Assembly (NCBI GenBank): GCA_016280855.1
Contig: JAEEHP010000127.1
Span: 1-32,139 of the forward strand
Direction: 5' to 3'
Length of the DNA stretch: 32,139 bases
Origin: Bacteroidaceae bacterium
GTDB lineage: Bacteria; Bacteroidota; Bacteroidia; Bacteroidales; Bacteroidaceae
In this document: positions 22,210 through 29,663 of the stretch, piece after piece
Position numbering within the stretch: position 1 is the first letter of the stretch
Layout of the letters: every line of letters starts with the position of its first letter
Position numbers and translations under genes: made by a program
Notes under the pieces: generated by a model
Databases searched by the model: none
What the model saw: the letters and a program-made list of their open reading frames with translations, nothing else
Told to the model about the DNA's origin: nothing

Positions 22210-23199
22210 ATGATCCATTCGAACAGGCATTGTCTCGTAGTCACGATGCTCGGCCGTAAGCTTCCGCGTAGGATGCTTATAGGTCTTTGTCTGCTCTGCT
22301 CCTCGACGCTATCTGCGCAATACGATCCGGCATTTAATCATTACTGGAATCTCCAGACCTTCTACAATCCGGCAGCTTCCGGACTCAATGGCCAGCTGAA
22401 CCTGCAAGGAGCCTATGCTATGCAGCTCCTGGGCTACACTCATGCTCCTGCCACGATGATCATCACCGCCGACCTCCCATTATGGATGATCGGCCCTGCC
22501 CATGGCTTGGGAGCGGGGTTTGTCAACGATAAAATCGGCCTTTTTGAGCACAAACGCTTCTTCATCCAGTACGCTTATCACCAGAAATTGTGGGGCGGGC
22601 GTCTCAGTGCCGGCGTGCGTGCCGGCCTTTTGGCAGAGTCATTCGACGGGTCAGGTCTTGAACTGATCGACACTGGCGATCCTGCCTTCCCGACCTCCGA
22701 AGTCAACGGCACCTCTTTCGACCTCGATGCGGGCCTTCGCTTCGATGGCAAACGGTGGTATGTGGGCTTCTCGGTGCTTCACACTTTGGCTCCCGTTGTC
22801 GAGCTCGGCGACAACAAAACCAATGAATATGAGATACCTCAGACATTTTATTTGACTGGAGGATACAATATTCGGCTCAAAAATCCGTTATTATCAATGC
22901 AGACCTCTGCTATCGTGCGCACCGATTTGAACAATTGGCGTGGTGATGTCACCGCTCGTCTGTGCTACACCGGTCCCAAAGGGAAGCTGTATGTAGGCCT
23001 CGGCTACAGCCCCACCATCTCTGCATCGGTGTTCGTCGGCGGCGACTTTCATGGCATACAGCTCGGCTACTGCTACGAGTGCTACACCTCGGGGATCGGC
23101 CCCTTGCAAGGCACTCACGAGCTATCCATCGGTTACACCACCGACCTCGACCTCTTCAAGAAAGGCCGCAACCGACACCAGAGCGTAAGAATACTATAA
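22210..23199 (+). CDS. porP: PorP/SprF-family T9SS outer-membrane protein
   Basis: This 329-residue outer-membrane beta-barrel has a signal peptide ending CSSTLSAQ and then YDPAFNHYWNLQTFYNPAASGLNG, the characteristic PorP/SprF start (QYDPxFxxYWxxxxFYNPAAAG). The barrel strands run to FHGIQLGYCYECYTSGIGPLQGTHELSIGY, also diagnostic. Family members anchor cell-surface or gliding partners to the type IX system. AAGGAG 7 nt before the ATG sets this start despite a long basic n-region. It is the first gene of the porP-gldK-gldL-gldM-gldN operon. Confidence 0.92.
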   Translation: MIHSNRHCLVVTMLGRKLPRRMLIGLCLLCSSTLSAQYDPAFNHYWNLQTFYNPAASGLNGQLNLQGAYAMQLLGYTHAPATMIITADLPLWMIGPAHGLGAGFVNDKIGLFEHKRFFIQYAYHQKLWGGRLSAGVRAGLLAESFDGSGLELIDTGDPAFPTSEVNGTSFDLDAGLRFDGKRWYVGFSVLHTLAPVVELGDNKTNEYEIPQTFYLTGGYNIRLKNPLLSMQTSAIVRTDLNNWRGDVTARLCYTGPKGKLYVGLGYSPTISASVFVGGDFHGIQLGYCYECYTSGIGPLQGTHELSIGYTTDLDLFKKGRNRHQSVRIL

Positions 23200-23279
23200 A
23201 CGACGAAAACGATAACGAAGACGATAACTATTGGTGATTGAAAATTGATAATTTGAACTCATTATATATTAGATAGTTT
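23200..23279. repeat. ACGATAAC-type dispersed repeat between porP and gldK
   Basis: ACGAAAACGATAACGAAGACGATAAC-type sequence near 23200-23228 repeats the motif found at 5230-5256, followed by an AT-rich GATTGAAAATTGATAATTTG stretch. No promoter consensus was found, so gldK is probably read from the porP promoter. Confidence 0.5.
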
Positions 23280-24794
23280 ATGATCAAAAACAGCTATTCA
23301 CAAAAGCTTCATGCTTCCATCGCCCTTAAAGCAGCCCTCACTCTTTGGCGAGGGGTCGCGGGCGGGCTTGTCCTGCTCCTGCTTTGTGTCGTGACGCTTG
23401 CCTCCTGTGCTGGCGCTAAGAGCAACGCTATGGCTACCGGCGGTGAAATCACGGGCGTCCGCGGCACATCGTTCAACGAGGCAGCTCCATTCGGTATGGT
23501 GGCCATCCCTAAGGGCTCGTTGCACGTCGGACTTGAAGATGGCGACACGCTCTGGGGAGCCGGATTCCCCAGTCGGGACATCAGCGTGGACGGCTTTTGG
23601 ATGGATCAGACGGAAGTGTCCAATGCCAAATACCGGCAGTTCGTCTATTGGGTGCGCGACAGCATCATCCGCGAACGTCTTGCTGATCCTGCTTTCGGCG
23701 GCGACGAGACCTACAAGATCGAGGAGGACAAGGAAGGCAACCCCATCACACCTCATCTCAACTGGAATAAGGCTATTCCCTGGCGCAAAGCCACGGAAGA
23801 CGAAGCACGTGCCATCGAAAGCGTGTACGTCGTACATCCCATCGACGGCACCAAGATGCTTGATGCCAGCCAGATGAACTATCGCTACGAGGTGTACAAC
23901 TACGCCATAGCCGGTTTGCGCAAGTTCCGCCTCAATCCCGAGGAACGTGACTTGAACACCGACCATGAGGTTTCCACGGCCGACGTGATGATCTCCAAGG
24001 ACACGGCCTACATCGACGACGAGGGCAAGATCGTGCGACAGACCATCACTCGTCCGCTTTCCGGCCCTTGGGACTTCCTGAACACCTACATCGTCAATAT
24101 CTATCCCGACACGACCTGTTGGGTCAACGACTTCCAGAACGCAGAGAACGAGCGCTACCTGCGCCTGTATTTCTCCAATCCTGCTTATGACGACTATCCC
24201 GTTGTCGGCGTCTCCTGGGAGCAGGCCTCGGCCTTCTGTCGTTGGCGCACGGAATTCCTGATGAAGGGCTTGGGCGGCAATGGCGCTGACATCCAGCCTT
24301 TCCGCCTCCCGACCGAGATCGAATGGGAATATGCAGCCCGCGGCAAGGAGGGTAATCCCTTCCCGTGGGAGTCCACGGATGTCAAGAGTGACAAAGGTTG
24401 TTTCTATGCCAACTTCAAGCCCGACCGCGGCAACTACACGCTCGACGGCTCGCTCATCACCTCCAAGTGCGGTATCTTCTCGGCCAATTCCAACGGCCTC
24501 TTCGACATGGCAGGCAACGTGGCTGAATGGACATCAACCGTCTTCACCGAGGCTGGCGTTGACGCCATGAGCGACATGAACCCCGAATTGCGCTACGATG
24601 CAGCCAAGGAAGACCCCTATCGTCTGAAAAAGAAGAGCGTGCGCGGAGGATCATGGAAAGACCCTGAATCCATGATACGCTCTGCTTGGCGATCCTATGA
24701 ATACCAGAACCAGCCGCGTTCATATATCGGTTTCCGCTGTGTCCGTTCCATGGTGCGCGATGCCAGCGGAGTGAAAAACAAAGGGAAAAAGTAA
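23280..24794 (+). CDS. gldK: GldK/PorK T9SS ring lipoprotein
   Basis: This 504-residue lipoprotein (LASC, Cys43) has the SUMF1/formylglycine-generating-enzyme-like fold of GldK/PorK: FGMVAIPKGSLHVG, VSNAKYRQFVYWV, PVVGVSWEQASAFCRWR, FRLPTEIEWEYAARG, DMAGNVAEWT and SVRGGSWKD. With GldN it forms the periplasmic ring under the outer membrane. The signal peptide is long (43 residues). Its middle part, ALTLWRGVAGG, is encoded by a GCCCTCACTC...GCGAGGGG imperfect palindrome resembling dispersed repeats (inference). The next gene starts after 37 nt and is not a usual member of this operon. Confidence 0.93.
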   Translation: MIKNSYSQKLHASIALKAALTLWRGVAGGLVLLLLCVVTLASCAGAKSNAMATGGEITGVRGTSFNEAAPFGMVAIPKGSLHVGLEDGDTLWGAGFPSRDISVDGFWMDQTEVSNAKYRQFVYWVRDSIIRERLADPAFGGDETYKIEEDKEGNPITPHLNWNKAIPWRKATEDEARAIESVYVVHPIDGTKMLDASQMNYRYEVYNYAIAGLRKFRLNPEERDLNTDHEVSTADVMISKDTAYIDDEGKIVRQTITRPLSGPWDFLNTYIVNIYPDTTCWVNDFQNAENERYLRLYFSNPAYDDYPVVGVSWEQASAFCRWRTEFLMKGLGGNGADIQPFRLPTEIEWEYAARGKEGNPFPWESTDVKSDKGCFYANFKPDRGNYTLDGSLITSKCGIFSANSNGLFDMAGNVAEWTSTVFTEAGVDAMSDMNPELRYDAAKEDPYRLKKKSVRGGSWKDPESMIRSAWRSYEYQNQPRSYIGFRCVRSMVRDASGVKNKGKK

Positions 24795-24831
24795 TTAATT
24801 GTAAATAAAGTTTAATGAAGTCTTTCGAGTT

Positions 24832-25080
24832 ATGAAACGTACAGTTATTGAAAAGATATTGGTTGTTGCCGCATGGTTGGGACTCATCTTCGGCATACTA
24901 TTCACAGTCCTTGTGAGCAAGGGAATGTTTGAATCTAACCAAGAGATGTGCTTTCCTCAGGCTATTGTTACTTTAATCGGGGGAGTGGCCGCCTCCATTG
25001 TCGGCTGGGCATTGCTTCTTCAAATCGTGCGTATCTCTGACAGATTACACAATATTGAGAAGATGATTGACAATAAATGA
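24832..25080 (+). CDS. Small two-TM protein inserted between gldK and gldL
   Basis: This 82-residue protein has two hydrophobic segments (about 9-29, VVAAWLGLIFGILFTVLV, and 43-65, AIVTLIGGVAASIVGWALLL) and a short basic C-terminus (RISDRLHNIEKMIDNK) likely to form a helix. Both ends should be cytoplasmic. I recognise no family. It uses more AT-rich codons than gldK and gldL. Spacing (37 nt before, 69 nt after) and orientation make it part of the T9SS transcript. The usual operon has gldL directly after gldK, so this gene is additional. A role beside the GldL-GldM motor is inference only. Confidence 0.7.
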   Translation: MKRTVIEKILVVAAWLGLIFGILFTVLVSKGMFESNQEMCFPQAIVTLIGGVAASIVGWALLLQIVRISDRLHNIEKMIDNK

Positions 25081-25149
25081 ATACTGCAAAGCAATTATCT
25101 GTCATCTCAATTATCCATTATTCATCAAACGTAAATCATCATTCAAAAG

Positions 25150-26190
25150 ATGTCTAAATTCAGCCTTATAGCCCGCTTGCAGCACTGGATGGATTCCGTG
25201 CCGGGCCAGACATTCATGAACTACGCCTACAGCTGGGGTGCAGCCATCGTTATCCTTGGCACACTTTTCAAGCTGACGCACATCCCTGGTGCCAACTTGA
25301 TGCTTTTCATCGGTATGGGCACAGAGGTCTTTGTGTTCTTTATTTCCGGTTTCGACCGTCCCTTCGATGCTAAGGTCGATACCGAGCTGGCCGACGACTT
25401 TGTCAGCCTCGAAGAAGCTGAAGCCTTGAAAGCGGCTGCGCAGGCAGCGGCAGCGGCTGGTCTTGGCGAAGGCGGCGGAGCCACGGTAGTTGCTGGCGGC
25501 GGACCTGTCGTGGCTGGTAGCGGACCTGTCATTGCCGGCGGCGGACCTGTCGTGGCCGGCGGCACAGGCGGTGGCGGCACAGTCATCATCGGTGGCGGTG
25601 CACCTGCCGGAGGTACGGTCGTCATTGGCGGCGGAACGCACCTGGCAGAGGGTGAGGGCGTTGAAGGCGTTGAAGGCGTGGCACCTGTTGTCAGCGGCGG
25701 TGTCATCAGCGGCGGCGTCATTGGCGGTGGATTTGTCGGTGGTGGCGGTCCAGGTCTTTCAGCAGAAGATGCAGCCAATCTCGCGGCAGCAGCTCAGGCG
25801 GCAGCCAATGTCGGCGCATCGCTCGGTCAGGAAGCGCAAGGCTTGCTCACCAATGCACAGGCTGCTAATGCTCCTGAAGTGGAAGATGCCATCGAGGCCT
25901 ACGTTGACCAGCTCTCACAACTCACCGAGGTGCTCGGCAGAGTGCGTGAGCAGGCAAGCCGCATGACGCAGGACAGCGAGGAAATGGTCAACCTCAACCG
26001 TACGCTCACGGGCATCAACACCATCTACGAGATGCAGCTTAAGAGCATCAGTCAGCAGGTCGGCACGATCGACCAGATCAACGAGCAAACGCGGCGCATG
26101 GCAGCGCAGATCGAAGAGCTCAACAACGTCTATGCACGCATGATCGAAGCGCTGACCGTAAATATGCCTAAGGCAGCTCCGAATGCTTAA
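25150..26190 (+). CDS. gldL: GldL/PorL inner-membrane motor protein with a Gly-rich linker
   Basis: This 346-residue protein has two transmembrane helices (about 25-41 and 48-66) with Glu59 in GMGTEVFVFF, the conserved membrane glutamate essential for proton-driven GldL-GldM motor function in the family. Residues about 104-203 form a Gly/Val/Ala-rich low-complexity linker made of VVAGGGP-, VIIGGG- and EGV-like repeats. A C-terminal coiled coil follows (about 240-335). Typical PorL/GldL is about 200-310 residues; the linker explains the extra length. GldL forms a pentamer around a GldM dimer. The C-terminus is cytoplasmic in the family. Confidence 0.93.
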   Translation: MSKFSLIARLQHWMDSVPGQTFMNYAYSWGAAIVILGTLFKLTHIPGANLMLFIGMGTEVFVFFISGFDRPFDAKVDTELADDFVSLEEAEALKAAAQAAAAAGLGEGGGATVVAGGGPVVAGSGPVIAGGGPVVAGGTGGGGTVIIGGGAPAGGTVVIGGGTHLAEGEGVEGVEGVAPVVSGGVISGGVIGGGFVGGGGPGLSAEDAANLAAAAQAAANVGASLGQEAQGLLTNAQAANAPEVEDAIEAYVDQLSQLTEVLGRVREQASRMTQDSEEMVNLNRTLTGINTIYEMQLKSISQQVGTIDQINEQTRRMAAQIEELNNVYARMIEALTVNMPKAAPNA

Positions 26191-26195
26191 ATAAT

Positions 26196-26283
26196 CGTTT
26201 AGCGTTTAACGTTTAACGTTTAGACGCTGAATATCACAAAAGAATAACTTAACCCTTAAACGTTAAACGCTAAACGTTAAACG
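26196..26283. repeat. 28-bp inverted heptamer repeat between gldL and gldM
   Basis: Left arm 26196-26223 is four copies of CGTTTAR; right arm 26256-26283 is four copies of YTAAACG. In RNA the arms pair over 28 bp with one A-C mismatch and two G-U pairs, around a 32-nt loop. The stem ends 8 nt before the gldM ATG. No U-tract follows, so it is not an obvious terminator; an RNA-processing or translation-tuning element is possible. Confidence 0.85.
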
Positions 26284-26291
26284 AAAAAAGA

Positions 26292-27857
26292 ATGCCTGTA
26301 AAGAAAAGACCAGTCTCTCCTCGCCAGAAGATGATCAACCTGATGTACGTCGTCCTCATGGCCATGCTCGCGCTCAACGTGTCGAGCGACGTGCTCAATG
26401 GTTTCTCGCTGGTGGACAAGAGTCTGCAGACAACCACCAAGAACGCCTCGGAGGTCAACGCCGGCATCTACGAAGATTTCGAGGAGCAGATGAAGGCCAA
26501 CCCCAAGAAGGTCAAGGAGTGGTACGACAAGGCCCAGGCCGTGCGCCAGATGTCTGACTCGCTGTTCAGCCTGGCTGAGGAGCTGAAGGTGCTCATTGTG
26601 AGGAAAAGCGATGGCAAGGACGGCGACGTGACCGATATCAAGAACCGTGAAGATCTCGAAGCTGCCACCAGCGTAATGCTGGCACCCGGAACGGGACATG
26701 GCACGCAGCTCTTCAACAGCATCAACAGCTATCGCGAGCGCATCGTCAAGATGGTCACGGATTCTGCACAACGACGCATCATCGCCAGCAACCTCAACAC
26801 CGAGGTGCCGCAGAGCGTGCGCACACTTGGCAAGAACTGGCAGGAATACATGTTCGAATCCATGCCTACGGCAGCTGCCGTCACGCTGCTCACCAAGCTG
26901 CAGAGTGACGTCCGTTATGCCGAAGGCGAGGTGCTGCACGGCCTGTCGGCGAATATCGGCATCAAGGACATTCATGTCAACGAGCTGAATGCTTACGTCA
27001 TTCCCTCTGCCCAGACTGTCGTCCAAGGCGGTAAGTTCACGGCTCAGATTCTCATGGCAGCCGTCGATACGACCAACCGCCCGACCATTTACATCGGCGG
27101 TCAGAAGATCAACAGCGACCGCGGCATCTACGAAACCGTATGCTCCCGCACGGGCGACTTCAATCTCGTCGGTTATATCGAGATGATGAATGCACAGGGC
27201 GAACTCGTGCGCCGCAACTTCGAACAGAGATACACCGTCGTGGCGCCCTCCGCTACGGTATCGGCGGATTTGATGAACGTCCTCTATGCCGGCTACGACA
27301 ACCCGATGTCGGTGAGCGTGCCGGGCGTTTCTACCAGCCAGCTGCAGGTGACGATGTCCGGCGGCGGTTTGACCCCGAAGGGCGATGGCAAGTTCATCGC
27401 ACGTCCCACACAGGTGGGCGGCGAGGCAGTCGTCACCGTGGCGGCGAAGACCGAGGGACGTGTCCAGGAGATGGGCAAGTTCACCTTCCGCGTCCGCAAA
27501 CTGCCCGATCCCGCCGCTTTCATCGCGTATTCCGATGGTCAGGGAGGCGAAGACCGCTTCCGCGGAGGTAAGCTCAAGAAGCAGATTCTCATGAGCGTCG
27601 ATGGCCTCGGAGCTGCCGTTGACGACGGCTTGCTGAACATTCCCTTCCGCGTGATGGGATTCCAAACCACCTTCTTCGACAATATGGGTAATGCGGTGCC
27701 CGAAGTGTCCAACTCGTCGCAGTTCACCGACCGCCAGAAGAACATGTTCCGTAGCCTGGGCCGTGGCAAGCGGTTCTACATCAGCGAGATCAGGGCCGTA
27801 GGACCAGATGGCGTGGAGCGTAAGCTCGATGCTGCGATGGAAGTGATTGTAAATTAA
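26292..27857 (+). CDS. gldM: GldM/PorM T9SS motor protein
   Basis: This 521-residue protein starts MPVKKRPVSPRQKMINLMYVVLMAMLALNVSSDVLNGF, the conserved GldM N-terminus with one transmembrane helix (about 13-32). A long periplasmic rod of four domains follows, with VNELNAYVIPSAQTVVQGG, PTIYIGGQKI and a C-terminal GFQTTFFDNMGNAVPEVSNSS segment. It couples the inner-membrane GldL motor to the GldK-GldN ring. Length fits the family. The gene is 101 nt after gldL because of the inverted repeat, and 32 nt before gldN. Confidence 0.95.
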   Translation: MPVKKRPVSPRQKMINLMYVVLMAMLALNVSSDVLNGFSLVDKSLQTTTKNASEVNAGIYEDFEEQMKANPKKVKEWYDKAQAVRQMSDSLFSLAEELKVLIVRKSDGKDGDVTDIKNREDLEAATSVMLAPGTGHGTQLFNSINSYRERIVKMVTDSAQRRIIASNLNTEVPQSVRTLGKNWQEYMFESMPTAAAVTLLTKLQSDVRYAEGEVLHGLSANIGIKDIHVNELNAYVIPSAQTVVQGGKFTAQILMAAVDTTNRPTIYIGGQKINSDRGIYETVCSRTGDFNLVGYIEMMNAQGELVRRNFEQRYTVVAPSATVSADLMNVLYAGYDNPMSVSVPGVSTSQLQVTMSGGGLTPKGDGKFIARPTQVGGEAVVTVAAKTEGRVQEMGKFTFRVRKLPDPAAFIAYSDGQGGEDRFRGGKLKKQILMSVDGLGAAVDDGLLNIPFRVMGFQTTFFDNMGNAVPEVSNSSQFTDRQKNMFRSLGRGKRFYISEIRAVGPDGVERKLDAAMEVIVN

Positions 27858-27889
27858 CACGTTTTTTTGAATGATAACAGAACGATAAT

Positions 27890-28981
27890 ATGAAACGATT
27901 CTTGATCATGCTCATCGCTACGTTGACCGTAGCCGGTGTATGTGCACAACCCGCCAAACGGCGCACGATGAAGGATGCCGATTCCAAGTCCAAGGATTCG
28001 GCACAGGGCGCTGCATCCAAGAAGAGCACTTCAACCACTAAGGGCGATCGCGCTACGTTGCTGTTCCCCACGTCAGCTGAGATGCCCGAAGACGTCGTGT
28101 GGCGTCGCGATATCTATCGGCAGCTCGACCTGTTGGAGGATGCCAATGCCCCGCTCTACTACCCCGTAGAGCCTCGCGGCAAGGAGCAAAACCTGTTCAC
28201 GTACCTCCTGCGCCTTTTCGTCTCCGGTCGTATCAATGCTTATAACTACAAGCTCGATGGCAACGAATCCTTCGACGACAAGGACAAGGCCGATGTGCGC
28301 GAGAAGTTGGAGCAGTACAGCATCTTCTATGAGGAGAATCAAGGGCGAATCACAGTGTCGGAAAGCGACATACCCTCGGCACAAGTCACCCGCTTCTTCA
28401 TTAAGGAGAGCAGCTATTTCGACCAGCGGACAGGTACGTATAAGGCGAAGGTCACGGCGCTCTGTCCCGTGCTCATGGAAGGTGATGACTTCGGTTCGAT
28501 CGACAACTCGCCCGGCACTGCTACGCCCAAGCCTATGTTTTGGATCAAGTATGACGATGTGGCTTCATACCTCTCGCGTATGCCCATCATGGCGTCGAAC
28601 CTCAACAATGTCACCAACATGACCGTTGATGACTATTTCACGATGAATCGCTATAAGGGCAAGATCTACAAGACGAACAACCTTCAGGGTCGTGTCCTGC
28701 CCAACGACAGCACACGCATTAAGGAACAGGAGCGCATCGAGCAGCAGCTGAAGGACTTCGAGGAGCATATCTGGCACTATGAAGCACCCGTTGACTCCCT
28801 CGACAGCATCAATGCCGCCAAGGACGACAAAGCCGACAAGAAGGTGCGTGCAAAACGCGACACGAAGCCTGCCGCCACCAAGGAAGAGAAGAAATCTTCG
28901 CGTCGCTCCTCGGCAAGCACTGCGAAAGCCCCCAAGAGCAGTTCCGCTCCACGTTCTTCGGCTCGACGACAAAGACGTTAA
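27890..28981 (+). CDS. gldN: GldN/PorN T9SS ring protein with basic C-terminal tail
   Basis: This 363-residue exported protein (signal peptide ending GVCAQ) contains the GldN core: VVWRRDIYRQLDL, NAPLYYPVEP, LFTYLLRLF, YSIFYEENQGRITV, ITVSESDIPS and KVTALCPVLMEG. It forms the periplasmic ring with GldK. After the core, about 50 residues are rich in Lys, Arg, Ser and Ala (KVRAKRDTKPAATKEEKKSSRR and onward), probably disordered and strongly basic. The order matches other Bacteroidetes. Confidence 0.93.
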   Translation: MKRFLIMLIATLTVAGVCAQPAKRRTMKDADSKSKDSAQGAASKKSTSTTKGDRATLLFPTSAEMPEDVVWRRDIYRQLDLLEDANAPLYYPVEPRGKEQNLFTYLLRLFVSGRINAYNYKLDGNESFDDKDKADVREKLEQYSIFYEENQGRITVSESDIPSAQVTRFFIKESSYFDQRTGTYKAKVTALCPVLMEGDDFGSIDNSPGTATPKPMFWIKYDDVASYLSRMPIMASNLNNVTNMTVDDYFTMNRYKGKIYKTNNLQGRVLPNDSTRIKEQERIEQQLKDFEEHIWHYEAPVDSLDSINAAKDDKADKKVRAKRDTKPAATKEEKKSSRRSSASTAKAPKSSSAPRSSARRQRR

Positions 28982-29000
28982 ACCATAAATTACAAACACA

Positions 29001-29621
29001 ATGAAAAGATTCTACTCTCTCTTACTCCTGATGCTCATGCTTGCACCTGCAAGCTACGCTAAGGTCAAGTTCGGCGTTGAAGCCGGAGCCTACATCAACA
29101 AACTGAAGTTCAACAAGGATATCGTTTCCAGCGAGAACCGTGCAGGATTCTTCATCGGTCCTAAGCTCAAAGCTTCATTGGCTTTAGGCTTTGGTGTCGA
29201 TGCAGCTTTGCTCTACTCCAACCGCTCGGCCGAGTTCAACATAGCGAGCACCGAAAACACGAAGAACCTCAACTTCATTACCGTTCCCGTCAACGTGCGG
29301 TGGCAGTTAGGCTCTGATCGTTTTGCTCCTTACATTGCTACTGGACCCCAATGGGACTTCTTCATCGGCAATGCCAACTTCAGCACCGACGCGCTCAAGG
29401 CGACGTTTGAGCACAACATCATCAGTTGGAACATTGGCGTAGGCCTCATGCTCCTCGAGCACGTTCAGATCGGCTTCAGCTGGAACTTCCCCATCACCAA
29501 CAGCGGTAAGCTTGACAAATATGCTTTCGACGAAGTCAAGCAAGAGTTTACTAATGTCATTGAGGACACCTCGAAGCTGAAGAACAAGGAGTGGACTATT
29601 CGCGTGAACTACTATTTCTAA
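29001..29621 (+). CDS. PorT-like outer-membrane beta-barrel protein
   Basis: This 206-residue exported protein (signal peptide MKRFYSLLLLMLMLAPASYA) consists of amphipathic strands typical of the outer-membrane beta-barrel (OMP_b-brl, PorT-like) group: VKFGVEAGAYINKL, FIGPKLKASLALGFGVDAALLYS, LNFITVPVNVRWQL, PYIATGPQWDFFIG, WNIGVGLMLLEHVQIGFSW and a C-terminal aromatic residue in RVNYYF. It follows gldN after 19 nt and is probably read with the T9SS operon. The exact role is unknown; this group includes T9SS PorT but also many unrelated barrels. Confidence 0.8.
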   Translation: MKRFYSLLLLMLMLAPASYAKVKFGVEAGAYINKLKFNKDIVSSENRAGFFIGPKLKASLALGFGVDAALLYSNRSAEFNIASTENTKNLNFITVPVNVRWQLGSDRFAPYIATGPQWDFFIGNANFSTDALKATFEHNIISWNIGVGLMLLEHVQIGFSWNFPITNSGKLDKYAFDEVKQEFTNVIEDTSKLKNKEWTIRVNYYF

Positions 29622-29663
29622 ACTTGTTCATCTGTTAACTTGTTAATTAGTCACCTTGTCCCA
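29622..29663. repeat. Degenerate AACTTGTY repeat overlapping the priA start
   Basis: Spaced AACTTGTT/ACCTTGTC units resemble the elements at 5260-5296 and 8483-8568. The last unit contains the TTG at 29656 that is the probable priA start codon. Confidence 0.5.
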
